Positions 12,201-20,951 of a stretch of DNA of 64,000 nucleotides are shown here, one piece after another; within the stretch, counting starts at the first letter, position 1; every line of letters begins with the position of its first letter. The notes beneath the pieces were generated by a model, which worked only from the letters and a program-made list of their open reading frames with translations, made no database searches and was not told the origin of the DNA. Both the position numbers and the translations under genes were made by a program. Origin of the DNA: Nitrospira sp. (lineage in GTDB: Bacteria > Nitrospirota > Nitrospiria > Nitrospirales > Nitrospiraceae); NCBI GenBank assembly GCA_020846195.1, contig JADLEJ010000004.1:310001-374000 (forward strand), given 5' to 3'.

Positions 12201-12725
12201 GCTGGCATGGACGACTACCTGAGCAAACCCTTTTCCCAGCAGTCGCTGGCAGGCGTGCTGGCCCGCTGGCAGCCCTCTCATCCCCAAACTCAGGTTCTAG
12301 CCGCTCAACCAGGCACAGAAACCCCTCCCGCGAAAATGCCGCAGCCGGCACCGCCAGAAGGGCCGATCGACCGGACCGCATGGGTGGCCATCGCCGCTCT
12401 TCAGCGGCCAGGGCAGCCGAACCTGCTGCACAAAAGCATTGGACTCTATCTCACCAGCTCCCACACCCAGATGGAGGACATGCAGCGCGCATTCCAGCAA
12501 CAAGACCTCCAGGCCATGCTGGTTGCGGCCCATACGCTGAAATCATCAAGCGCCATGCTCGGCGCCAGCGGATTGGCGGCACTAGCCGGTCAACTGGAAG
12601 CCGCCTGCCGAACCGGGCAAACGATACCGGCAAGGGAATTAGTTCCCCTTGTCGAAACAGAACATCAGCGCGTGTGCGCGTTGTTCCGCCAAGAACTTTC
12701 ACGACCGACCGAGGAGGCCGCATGA
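9258..12725 (+). CDS. Hybrid histidine kinase: periplasmic helical sensor, two PAS, two receivers, HPt
   Basis: A 1155-residue membrane kinase. TM1 (about 19-40) and TM2 (about 200-222) flank a helical periplasmic region resembling four-helix-bundle sensors. Then come PAS (about 232-355, ends in RDISERKQ), PAS (358-480, ends in MDVTERKQ), HisKA (His506), HATPase (N-box about 607), receiver 1 (Asp796), receiver 2 (Asp935) and HPt (His1092). From HisKA onward it closely parallels the CHASE8 kinase, including the sequence MDCQMPVMDGF, so the two are paralogues. GAGGA precedes ATG 9258. A 260-nt gap separates it from the previous kinase, with no clear promoter. Its stop overlaps the next ATG (ATGA). 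Confidence 0.86.
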   Translation: MISRKLSASRHMAHAFPLRLGMLIGVAILATGGFALAVYDTMRTMQIHGPLYAQIVQSNDLLAATLPPPLYIVESYLVTVELLSAPPSQRQALIEQFNRHQQAYAAKQAEWHRRLPPGSLHGALAESSGQWAQAFYEQWHREFLPALERGDTRAMTALVYGPLGNQFEQHRREILDLTQFADTQRRRVEEEARATFSARLYFLGGLGVSLIGAMMLIGWLINRQISAPLLRQLQDSDELTHSIVTSALDAIIVMDAHGRITDWNPQAERILGWAKGDVLGKTLSDTIIPPQYRERHDRGLQQYLATGEGPALGKRLELTALRADGTEFPVELAITPLTLASGTTFSGFIRDISERKQWEDTLHTVVESAPSGMVLVDQSGILRMVNAEVERIFGYPRAELLGKPIETLLPEAIRQQHVKDRTAFMAKPSSRTMGTGRELHGRRKDGSAFPVEVGLKSVRTATGLSIIATVMDVTERKQIETALRQAKEHAEAANTSKSQFLANMSHEIRTPMNGVLGMAELLLNSPLTERQRHLADSVHRSGTALLGIINDILDFSKIEAGKLELERIEFGLRETIEEAVDLFADPASKKDVELTCYVPDDIPDNVIGDPVRLRQVLLNLVGNAVKFTPRGEVTVRATLLNKEPDTLMLKVDVTDTGLGIPPQAQSRLFTAFSQTDGSTTRRFGGTGLGLAIVKQLAQLMGGEVGLTSALDQGSTFWFTTQLGWVAQPPAIKATDRFLDHMRILVVDDNETNRYILEAHLASWGADTVSADSGAAALALLREQTGRHAPIDLAILDIHMPDMDGLMLAKAIKDDPATRHIDLWALSSVDNLTRGGAGAALGFSTWLRKPVRQSLLRECLRRRRQGTPAILPVQAPPSAGRPSLLGRVLLVEDNSVNREVSAGMLELIGYQVAVAENGRQALAASATEAFDLILMDCQMPVMDGFTATAAIRIREQDKNEPHVPIIALTANAMDGDRERCLAAGMDDYLSKPFSQQSLAGVLARWQPSHPQTQVLAAQPGTETPPAKMPQPAPPEGPIDRTAWVAIAALQRPGQPNLLHKSIGLYLTSSHTQMEDMQRAFQQQDLQAMLVAAHTLKSSSAMLGASGLAALAGQLEAACRTGQTIPARELVPLVETEHQRVCALFRQELSRPTEEAA

Positions 12726-13864
12726 AACTCTCGACCTTTACCTATCCCGCTTCTCACCGAACACCCATTGCAAGCCTGCCGCTCAAGGATCCGGCCCGCA
12801 CGCTGTTGATTCTGTTCGGCCCCTCGCGGCTGCTCGATAGCCCGGAGCCGGTCCACACCGTTTTGGCCGCCTATGCCGGCGCCGCCGTCATCGGCTGCTC
12901 CAGCTCGGGAGAAATTTTCGGCACGCAGGTGCAAGACGACACCCTGGTGGCCGGACTCCTAGAGTTCGACTCCACCACCGTGCGCACGGCCTCGGCCAAG
13001 GTCGCCGACCAGAGCCATTCCTTCGAAGCGGCGCAGACCATCGCCAATCAATTGCACGATCCCACGCTCCGCGGAGTCCTGGTCCTGTCCGATGGGCTCG
13101 GGGTCAACGGCAGCGATTTGATTCGCGGGCTGAACTCCGTGCTTCCCGCGCACGTCGTCGTCACCGGCGGGCTGGCCGGAGACGGCGATCGCTTCAAACA
13201 CACCTGGGTGCTGCAAGGAGGGCAGCCTGTATCCGGCTATGTCACCGCCGTGGGATTCTACGGCTCTGCGGTTCGGCTCACGCACGGCTCCAAGGGGGGA
13301 TGGGATCTTTTCGGACCGGAGCGGCTGATCACCCGCTCGCGCGGCAACATTCTTTATGAACTGAATCACAAACCGGCGCTTCAACTGTACAAGGACTACC
13401 TGGGCGAGCTCGCCAGCGGGCTGCCCGGCACCGCGCTGCATTTCCCGCTGGCCATCCGGCGGCAGCAGGGCGATGCAAAACATCTCGTACGGACCATCCT
13501 CGCGATCGATGAAGCCGACCAATCCCTCACATTCGCGGGCGACCTGCCGGAAGGCGCCTATGCCCAGTTCATGCGGGCGAACTTCGACAATCTCATCCAA
13601 GGCGCCTCCGATGCCGCCACCGCAGCGGCCACGGCCAAGGCGGCGGCGACTCCAACACTATCGATTGCCATCAGTTGCGTTGGACGGCGCATTGTGCTGG
13701 GCGAACGGACTGAAGAAGAAGTCGAGGCGGCCTTCGACATGCTGCCCACCGGCGCCGCCCAGATCGGGTTCTACTCCTATGGGGAAATTTCCCCGTACGC
13801 CACGGGCCATTGCGACCTGCACAATCAAACGATGACGCTGACCACCATCTCAGAGGCAGCCTGA
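12722..13864 (+). CDS. FIST N and C domain sensory protein
   Basis: A 380-residue soluble protein with FIST_N (about 25-220; GCSSSGEIFG, GGLAGDGDRF, TAVGFYGSAV) and FIST_C (about 225-370; AIDEADQSLTFAGDLPEGA, ending GFYSYGEISP). FIST proteins are proposed small-ligand sensors, often encoded beside signal-transduction genes. ATG 12722 overlaps the previous stop by 4 nt and has GAGGAGG upstream; a long in-frame extension upstream is out of frame with the kinase and rejected. It lies between two hybrid kinases, 8 nt before the second, which is soluble. It may present a ligand signal to that kinase. Confidence 0.88.
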   Translation: MKLSTFTYPASHRTPIASLPLKDPARTLLILFGPSRLLDSPEPVHTVLAAYAGAAVIGCSSSGEIFGTQVQDDTLVAGLLEFDSTTVRTASAKVADQSHSFEAAQTIANQLHDPTLRGVLVLSDGLGVNGSDLIRGLNSVLPAHVVVTGGLAGDGDRFKHTWVLQGGQPVSGYVTAVGFYGSAVRLTHGSKGGWDLFGPERLITRSRGNILYELNHKPALQLYKDYLGELASGLPGTALHFPLAIRRQQGDAKHLVRTILAIDEADQSLTFAGDLPEGAYAQFMRANFDNLIQGASDAATAAATAKAAATPTLSIAISCVGRRIVLGERTEEEVEAAFDMLPTGAAQIGFYSYGEISPYATGHCDLHNQTMTLTTISEAA

Positions 13865-13872
13865 GGCCAGCG

Positions 13873-16800
13873 ATGCATCCGCTCTTGCACCGGCAACTCA
13901 AGCGGCTGGGCTTCGATCCAGCGCAGTGCCCCTCCGATCTGGCAGGATGGCAAGCTGTACTGGACCGAGTCAGCCAGAGCTATACCGAAGCCGATCAGGG
14001 CCGAAGCTTGCTCGAACGATCGCTGGACGTCACATCGCGGGAAATGCATGGGCTGTACGACGATCTCCGGCGGGCGGGCGAATCGGAATTGGCCCGAGAG
14101 CGGAACAAGCTGGCGGCCGTGCTCCATTCGCTCGGAGACGGGCTCTGCGTCGTCGATGCCCGATGGAATATTGTCCTCATGAACCCGCAAGCCGAACATC
14201 TGTTCGGCTTGCCGCTGGCCAGCCTGAGCGGCCAGCCCATCTATCACTTCCTCTCGCCCAGCCCCGAGGAATTCAGCCATGCGAGCCTCATCACCGACAC
14301 CACGCTGCCGCCGCTCGAACAGGGCGTTCCCTACCGCACCGACGATGGCCTTCTCTTACGACACGATGGCCAGATGATCCCCATCTCACTGGCCGTCACG
14401 CCGGTGTCCGGCGAAGGCGCGATCAGCGGCGCGGTGCTGGTCTTCCGGGATATCACCGAGCAGAAGAGAATGGAGGAACACCGAGCCGAGAGCGCCGCGC
14501 GGCTCCGCCGGATACAAGCCGGACTGTTGAAGCTGGCGACCAATACGACGCTCTATCGCGGAGAACGCGCCGAGGGATTTCCGATCATCGCGGAAGTGGC
14601 GGCACAGAGCCTCCAGGTCGCGCGTGTCAGCATCTGGTTCTTCGCCGAAGTCCGCGCGGCCCTGCACTGCGCCGAGCTCTTTGAGCGATCGACCGGCGGC
14701 CACACCGCCGGCACCGAACTGTCCGCCTCCAGCTACCCTCGATATTTTGCGGAACTGGCCACGGAAAATGTCATCGCCACCGACCAGGCTCAAACCGACC
14801 CCAAGACGTCAGAATTTTCAGCCAGCTACCTCATCCCCCTGGGCATCACGTCCATGCTGGATGCGCCGATCCGGTCGGCGGGCAAGATGGTCGGCGTCAT
14901 CTGCCACGAGCACATTGGCCCTCCGAGAATCTGGACAGCTGAAGAACAACAATTCGCCCTGTCCGTCGCCAACACCATCTCGCTGGCCTTGGAAGCGGCA
15001 GACCGCCGAAAGGCCGAGCAGGCGCTGCGCGAAAACGAAGAGAAGTACCGGGGCCTGTTCGAGGGCTCCCACGACGCCATCATGATTCTCTCTCCGCCGG
15101 AGTGGAAGTTCACTGCCTGCAATCCCGCCACCGTCGCGCTCTTCGGCGCGCAGAGCGTGGAGCAGGTCACGACACTGGGCCCCTGGAGCGTGTCGCCCGA
15201 TCTTCAGCCCGACGGCACGCCCTCTGCCAGCGGGGCGCTGAACATGCTCATGACCGCGCTGCGCCAAGGCTCTCACTTTTTTGAGTGGACCCATAAGAAA
15301 CTCGATGGGCCCGATTTTCCCGCGACAGTCTTGCTCACCCGCATCACCCTGCAGGGACAAGTCTGCCTGCAGGCGACGGTCCGCAATGTCAGCGAGCAAA
15401 AGCGCGCCGAGATGGCGCTCCGGGAGCTGTCCACGTTCCAAAAAGCGATGCTGGATAACGCGGGGCACGCCATTATTTCCTATACCCCGGATGGCATCAT
15501 CTGCCTCTTCAACCCGGCGGCGGAATCGCTCCTGGGGTATCGCGCGGAGGAATTGGTCGGGAAGAGCCCCGCGCTGTTCCACGATCCGGATGAAGTCGCC
15601 CTGCGCGCCCGCCTCTTCTCCGCGGAACTCGGCCTCACGATCGAGCCGGGCTTCGATGTCGTGGTCGAAAAGAGCCGCCGAGGACTTCCGAATGAGCACG
15701 AGTGGACCTACATTCGAAAAGACGGCGCGCGTTTGACCGTGCTTTTGACCGTCACCGCGTTGCGAAACCCGCAGGGCGACATTACCGCCTACCTGGGCAT
15801 TGCCTCGGACATTACCCCGCGCAAGATTGCTGAACAGGAATTGATCGCCGCCAAAGAAGCCGCGGAGGCCGCGAGCATTGCGAAGTCGCGGTTCCTTGCG
15901 AACATGAGCCACGAAATTCGCACGCCCATGAATGGAGTCCTCGGATTGGCGGCGCTCTTGCAGCAGACCTCTCTCACCTCCAAACAACGACGTTTGACCG
16001 ACACGATTGTGCGATCGGGCAGCTCGCTCCTGGAGATCATCAACGACATTCTCGACTTTTCAAAAATCGAAACCGGCAAGCTGGAGCTGGAACGCACCGA
16101 CTTTCCCTTGCGCATGCTGATGAACGATGTGCTCGAACTGTTTGCCGCGCCCGCGCACCAGAAGCATCTCGAATTGATCGGCGATATCGCCGACACGATC
16201 CCCGCCTTCGTCACAGGCGATCCCGCTCGGCTGCGCCAGATCCTCATCAACCTTATTGGCAATGCGATTAAGTTTACGGCTCAGGGCGAAGTGGTTGTGC
16301 GGGTCGCCCCTAGCGCCGAAGAAAACGATCCCTCGGTCCTCTGTTTTTCGGTCAAAGACTCCGGCATCGGCATCGCCCCCGACGCCTTGAGCAAAGTGTT
16401 CCAGCCCTTTGCCCAGGCCGACGGGTCAACCACCAGAAAATACGGCGGCACTGGGCTCGGGCTCGCCATTGCCAAGCAACTCGTGGCCTTTATGGGGGGA
16501 GAGATCTGGGCGGAAAGCCAGGCCGGCTCGGGCGCGACGTTTTTTTTCACCACGCATCTGCCCCCTTCCCTCCAGGGCAACTCCGATGTGCTGCTCTCAA
16601 CCCATGCCCTGTCGAACCGGCGCGTCTTGGTCGTGGACGATAATCCCACCTTCCGCCTCTCACTCGACCGGCAGCTGCGCCACTGGGGGATCGCATCCGC
16701 AACCGTTGAATCAGGGCAGGCCGCGCTCCGTCTCTTGACGGACGCGGCACAGGACGGCCGCCCCTACGACACCGTCCTGGTGGATCTCGAAATGCCTCAC

Positions 16801-17865
16801 ATGAACGGACTCGACACCATCCGCGCCATTCGCACGGCTCTCCAGGGCCCTGCGCCCCGAGCCATTCTCATGACGCCCATCGATCACATCGACATGGCCA
16901 TGGACGATCCCGGGCGAGTCTCAACGATTCTCACGAAACCCATCCGGCCAGCCGAGCTTCATCGCGCCCTGTCCGGACAACCTGTTTCCGAGGCCCTCGC
17001 GCCCCAGCGCCCGCCGCAGACAGACGCACAGCCCGCCGCTCACCAAGGATCGATTCTCCTGGCAGAGGATAATGCCGTCAACCAAGACGTCACACTGGGC
17101 ATGCTGGAGGTGCTGGGATGCACCGCCACCGCCGTCGAGACTGGGCGGCGCGCGGTCGATCTTCTCGCGGCCCAACCGTTCAGCCTGATCCTCATGGATT
17201 GCCAAATGCCTGAGATGGATGGATTCGAAGCCACGCGCACGATTCGGCGGCACGAGCATGGCACCGGAAAAAGAATCCCGATTGTGGCGCTGACCGCTCA
17301 CGCGCTACAGGGAGATCGGGACCTCTGCCTTGCGGCTGGAATGGACGATTATTTGAGCAAACCGTTCACGATCGAACAGCTGAGAACCGTGCTCCACCGG
17401 TGGCTGCCGGGCGTATCGTTCCTATCCCACCCTGCAGCACCTCCTGACGCGCCTCCCGCTGCGATTCCTTCGGCGCCACCACCGGCGGCCCAAACAGACG
17501 AGTCCCCGGTGGATCCAAAAAGTTGGGACAGTATTCTTTGCCTCCAACGGCCCGGCCAGCCGGACCTCCTCGCAAAAGTCATCGGGCTCTATCTTAAAGA
17601 TTCGCAAAATTTGGTCGATAAGATATTAGCAGCGGCGGAAGGGATGGACTTCACAGCCCTGCGGGACGCTTCCCATAGTTTGAAATCGCGCAGCGCCACG
17701 CTGGGAGCCTGGCGCGTCGCGGAGCTCTGCAAGGAGCTAGAGGCAGGGGCACGGGCCCAAACCATGGTATGGACGGACGCCGAACGGCTGAGCAGACAAT
17801 TACAACAGACCTTTACCGCAACCTGCGAAATCTTTGAACGTGAACGACAGAGGAGAGCGGCATAA
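13873..17865 (+). CDS. Soluble hybrid histidine kinase: PAS-GAF-PAS-PAS, two receivers, HPt
   Basis: A 1330-residue cytoplasmic kinase; no membrane segment is visible. A helical N-terminus (1-75) is followed by PAS (about 80-200, ends in FRDITEQKR), GAF (about 211-380), PAS (390-510), PAS (515-640, ends in ASDITPRK), HisKA (His680), HATPase, receiver 1 (Asp971), receiver 2 (Asp1109) and HPt (SHSLKSRSAT, His1268). ATG 13873 has GAGG 7 nt upstream; a more upstream GTG at 13810 would overlap the FIST gene. The next gene starts directly after its stop. Third paralogue of the relay module in this island. Confidence 0.86.
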   Translation: MHPLLHRQLKRLGFDPAQCPSDLAGWQAVLDRVSQSYTEADQGRSLLERSLDVTSREMHGLYDDLRRAGESELARERNKLAAVLHSLGDGLCVVDARWNIVLMNPQAEHLFGLPLASLSGQPIYHFLSPSPEEFSHASLITDTTLPPLEQGVPYRTDDGLLLRHDGQMIPISLAVTPVSGEGAISGAVLVFRDITEQKRMEEHRAESAARLRRIQAGLLKLATNTTLYRGERAEGFPIIAEVAAQSLQVARVSIWFFAEVRAALHCAELFERSTGGHTAGTELSASSYPRYFAELATENVIATDQAQTDPKTSEFSASYLIPLGITSMLDAPIRSAGKMVGVICHEHIGPPRIWTAEEQQFALSVANTISLALEAADRRKAEQALRENEEKYRGLFEGSHDAIMILSPPEWKFTACNPATVALFGAQSVEQVTTLGPWSVSPDLQPDGTPSASGALNMLMTALRQGSHFFEWTHKKLDGPDFPATVLLTRITLQGQVCLQATVRNVSEQKRAEMALRELSTFQKAMLDNAGHAIISYTPDGIICLFNPAAESLLGYRAEELVGKSPALFHDPDEVALRARLFSAELGLTIEPGFDVVVEKSRRGLPNEHEWTYIRKDGARLTVLLTVTALRNPQGDITAYLGIASDITPRKIAEQELIAAKEAAEAASIAKSRFLANMSHEIRTPMNGVLGLAALLQQTSLTSKQRRLTDTIVRSGSSLLEIINDILDFSKIETGKLELERTDFPLRMLMNDVLELFAAPAHQKHLELIGDIADTIPAFVTGDPARLRQILINLIGNAIKFTAQGEVVVRVAPSAEENDPSVLCFSVKDSGIGIAPDALSKVFQPFAQADGSTTRKYGGTGLGLAIAKQLVAFMGGEIWAESQAGSGATFFFTTHLPPSLQGNSDVLLSTHALSNRRVLVVDDNPTFRLSLDRQLRHWGIASATVESGQAALRLLTDAAQDGRPYDTVLVDLEMPHMNGLDTIRAIRTALQGPAPRAILMTPIDHIDMAMDDPGRVSTILTKPIRPAELHRALSGQPVSEALAPQRPPQTDAQPAAHQGSILLAEDNAVNQDVTLGMLEVLGCTATAVETGRRAVDLLAAQPFSLILMDCQMPEMDGFEATRTIRRHEHGTGKRIPIVALTAHALQGDRDLCLAAGMDDYLSKPFTIEQLRTVLHRWLPGVSFLSHPAAPPDAPPAAIPSAPPPAAQTDESPVDPKSWDSILCLQRPGQPDLLAKVIGLYLKDSQNLVDKILAAAEGMDFTALRDASHSLKSRSATLGAWRVAELCKELEAGARAQTMVWTDAERLSRQLQQTFTATCEIFERERQRRAA

Positions 17866-20004
17866 ATGAATCCTCCCCCACTGGCCCTCATTGTTGACGA
17901 CGATATCACCTTGCGCGTCCTCGCACGGGAAGCGCTGGAACAAGCCGGATGCCGGGTCGAGGATGCCTCGACGGGGCAGGAAGCCCTCGCCGCCTTTCAA
18001 CGGGAGATGCCCGACATCATTCTCTTGGACGTCGTGATGCCGGGGATGGACGGGTTCGCCACCTGCGCGGCTCTCCGCAAGCTGCCTGGAGGAGCGGCGG
18101 TGCCCATCCTCATTATGACCGGGCTGGACGATGTGAAGTCCATTGCCACGGCCTATGACGCCGGCGCCACCGACTTTGTCACGAAACCGTGGAATGCGCT
18201 GGTTCTCAGCCACCGAGTCCGCTACATGCTGCGCGCCAGCCAGGCCGTAACAGAGCTGCTCGAGCGGGAGATGAGTCTCGCCGAGGCTCAGCGGATTGCT
18301 CATCTGGGAAACTGGCGGTGGGATCTAGCGTCGAACCGATTTACCGCTTCAATCGAAGTCTTTCGCATCCTGGGCGTGGTGCCTGACGGCGCCACCCAGG
18401 ATTTCACCTTCGAACAATTCATCGCCCGCATGGATTCACCCGATCAGGCCAGCGTTGAGGCCGGAATCCGCCAGGCCATCGCCACCGGCGCGCCCTACTG
18501 TCACGATCACCGCATCCACCTGCCGGCCGGAGACGTCCGCGTCGTCCACCATTACGCGGAAGCCGTCTTTGAATCCGGCGGCGCCATGACGTCCGTCGTC
18601 GGCACCATTCAGGATATTACCAATCAAAAGCAGGCCGAAGCCCAGATTCACTTCTTGTCGAACTACGACCGTCTGACACAGTTGCCCAACCGCCAGCTGT
18701 TTCACGATCGCGTGACTCAGGCGCTCGCTGCGCAAAAACGGCACGGGCAGCACGGCGCCGTGCTGCTCGTGAACCTCGACCGGTTTCAACGCATCAACGA
18801 CACGCTCGGCTCCAAGTGCGGAGACAGCATTCTCCGCGAGGTGGCCGAACGGCTGCGCCATTGCGTGCGACAGTCGGATTCGGTAGCGCGGCACGACGAT
18901 CAAGAGCCCGTCATTCTCTCCCGTCTGAGAGGGGACGAATTCACCGTGCTGCTGACCCATCTGCACGCGGCGCAAAGCGCCTCGAAGGTCGCGCAGCGAA
19001 TTCTGGAATCTCTCAATGCGCCGTACCAGGTCGACGACCGGCCGGTCGAGGTGACCGCCAGCATCGGGATCGCGCTGCTCGGGCAGGACGGCGAGGATAT
19101 CGACACCCTGCTCCGCAACGCGGACGCGGCGGTCCATGCGGCGCAAGACAAGGGGCGCAACACCTATCAATTCTATTTGCAGTCGATGAACGTCGCGCTG
19201 GCGGAACGGTTGAGCCTGGAGACGGATCTTCGCCGGGCTCTGGAGCGCAGCGAGTTTGTCCTGCACTACCAGCCGCAAGTCGACATCCGCCGATGGGAAA
19301 TCGTCGGCGTGGAAGCGCTTATCCGGTGGCAGCATCCAGAGCGCGGCATGGTCTCTCCAATGACGTTTATTCCGCTGGCCGAAGAAATCGGATTGATCGA
19401 CCGGATCGGCCAGTGGGTGCTGCGCACCGCCTGCGTGCAGCAGGTTGCCTGGATGGCCTACGGGCTCGGCGATATCTCCATTGCGGTCAATTTGTCGGGG
19501 GTCCAGTTCCGGCAAGCCGATCTCGCGAACTCGATCCGCACGATCGTACAGGAAACCGGCGCAAACCCCAGATGCCTGGAGTTGGAATTGACGGAAAGCA
19601 CCGCGATGCAGAATGCGGAAAACGCGGTCACGATCCTGCACCAGCTGAAGGCCATGGGATTCAGCCTGTCGATCGACGATTTCGGCACGGGGTATTCGTC
19701 GCTGGCCTATCTCAAACGATTCCCGATCGACACCATCAAAATCGACCGGGCCTTCGTGAAGGATCTCGCGTCAGAGTCCGAACATGCCGCCATCGCCATC
19801 GCCATTATCGCAATGGCGCACGGGCTCAAACTCCGAGTCTTGGCTGAAGGCGTGGAAACCCAACCGCAACTCGACATTCTGCGCGATCAAGGCTGCGATG
19901 CCATTCAGGGGTATTTCTTTAGCCATCCGCTGCCGGCCGACCGGGTCGAACAACTGATCCGCGATCTCCGCGCAAAATCCGGTCACGACCAGCGCGCGGC
20001 CTAG
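17866..20004 (+). CDS. REC-PAS-GGDEF-EAL c-di-GMP turnover response regulator
   Basis: A 712-residue cytoplasmic protein: receiver (1-120, Asp55; DDD and TKPW also present), PAS (about 140-255), GGDEF-type domain (265-435) and EAL domain (445-700). The cyclase motif is RGDEF (355-359), a variant of GGDEF, and no RxxD inhibitory site precedes it. The phosphodiesterase motifs are intact: EAL 483-485, ELELTES, DDFGTGYSS, KIDRAFV and AEGVET. So c-di-GMP hydrolysis is likely; cyclase activity is uncertain. It starts immediately after the hybrid kinase stop, so the receiver is a plausible target of the HPt domains upstream. Confidence 0.88.
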   Translation: MNPPPLALIVDDDITLRVLAREALEQAGCRVEDASTGQEALAAFQREMPDIILLDVVMPGMDGFATCAALRKLPGGAAVPILIMTGLDDVKSIATAYDAGATDFVTKPWNALVLSHRVRYMLRASQAVTELLEREMSLAEAQRIAHLGNWRWDLASNRFTASIEVFRILGVVPDGATQDFTFEQFIARMDSPDQASVEAGIRQAIATGAPYCHDHRIHLPAGDVRVVHHYAEAVFESGGAMTSVVGTIQDITNQKQAEAQIHFLSNYDRLTQLPNRQLFHDRVTQALAAQKRHGQHGAVLLVNLDRFQRINDTLGSKCGDSILREVAERLRHCVRQSDSVARHDDQEPVILSRLRGDEFTVLLTHLHAAQSASKVAQRILESLNAPYQVDDRPVEVTASIGIALLGQDGEDIDTLLRNADAAVHAAQDKGRNTYQFYLQSMNVALAERLSLETDLRRALERSEFVLHYQPQVDIRRWEIVGVEALIRWQHPERGMVSPMTFIPLAEEIGLIDRIGQWVLRTACVQQVAWMAYGLGDISIAVNLSGVQFRQADLANSIRTIVQETGANPRCLELELTESTAMQNAENAVTILHQLKAMGFSLSIDDFGTGYSSLAYLKRFPIDTIKIDRAFVKDLASESEHAAIAIAIIAMAHGLKLRVLAEGVETQPQLDILRDQGCDAIQGYFFSHPLPADRVEQLIRDLRAKSGHDQRAA

Positions 20005-20104
20005 CGGCATGCCGCGGTTCACCGGCACAGGCCTCGCGTAACCCGGCTTGTATTTCGAGGCGGCGCGCGATACCCTCGCCCCATCGCTGTTCATTTGCTA
20101 CACG

Positions 20105-20920
20105 ATGGCCATCTACGCAATCGGTGACATTCAAGGCTGCGCACGTTCTCTCGAGCGGCTGCTCGACCTGATCCGGTTCGATCCTTCCGTAGACCGCCTG
20201 TGGTGCGTCGGCGACCTGGTCAATCGCGGCCCGGCCTCTCTTCGCGTCCTTCGCTCTCTCAAACAACTGGGGCCCGCCGCGCAGGTCGTCCTGGGCAATC
20301 ACGATCTATTCCTGCTCGCCGCGGCGGAAGGCCTGGCCTCCTTGCGCCCTAAAGACACCATCCAGGATATTCTCGCCGCCGAGGATCGCGCAGAGCTGCT
20401 GGAATGGCTCCGGCAGCAGCCCCTGCACTATCGCGAAGGCGCGCATGTCATGGTCCATGCCGGACTCCTGCCGCAATGGTCGATTGACGAAGCGTCGGCG
20501 CTGGCGCGAGAAGTTGAAGCCGTCCTTGCCGGGCCGGAGGTCCGACTCTTTCTTCACGCACTCTTTCACCGTCCAGCCCCGCAGTGGAATGCGTCGCTGA
20601 CTGGCTATGAACGGCTGTCCGCGCTCGCCCATGTCTTCACCCGGCTGCGCACTTGCACCGCGGAAGGCGTCTTGTCCGGCTTTTCCGGCTCCCCAACCGA
20701 CGCCCCTCACGGATATTTCCCTTGGTTTCGCATTCCAAACCGGCGCGCGAGCGACCACACCGTTCTCTTCGGCCATTGGGCCGCGCTCGGCTTGCACATC
20801 GAATCGAATCTGTTGGGGTTGGACAGCGGTTGTGTGTGGGGCCGGCAACTGACCGCGATCCGGCTGGAGGACCGGGCGGTCTTTCAAGTGGAGTATGCGG
20901 ATGACCGCGGGCATACGTAA
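20105..20920 (+). CDS. apaH: ApaH-type symmetrical bis(5'-nucleosyl)-tetraphosphatase
   Basis: A 271-residue metallophosphatase that would split Ap4A into two ADP. The metal-site motifs are all present: GDIQGC (residues 7-12), GDLVNRGP, GNHD and VHAG, plus the FGHWAA region late in the chain. Length fits E. coli ApaH (about 280). ATG 20105 begins MAIYAIGDIQG, the family start; upstream in-frame residues are not conserved-looking. It stands 100 nt after the signalling island and may be transcribed on its own. Confidence 0.87.
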   Translation: MAIYAIGDIQGCARSLERLLDLIRFDPSVDRLWCVGDLVNRGPASLRVLRSLKQLGPAAQVVLGNHDLFLLAAAEGLASLRPKDTIQDILAAEDRAELLEWLRQQPLHYREGAHVMVHAGLLPQWSIDEASALAREVEAVLAGPEVRLFLHALFHRPAPQWNASLTGYERLSALAHVFTRLRTCTAEGVLSGFSGSPTDAPHGYFPWFRIPNRRASDHTVLFGHWAALGLHIESNLLGLDSGCVWGRQLTAIRLEDRAVFQVEYADDRGHT

Positions 20921-20951
20921 ATGGTTTCTTCCGGGCGCGACGGTCTAATCG

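Noticed and set aside
12062..12721. Upstream extension of the FIST gene
   Set aside because: It runs through the receiver and HPt coding region of the preceding kinase in another frame; the ATG at 12722 has a strong ribosome binding site.
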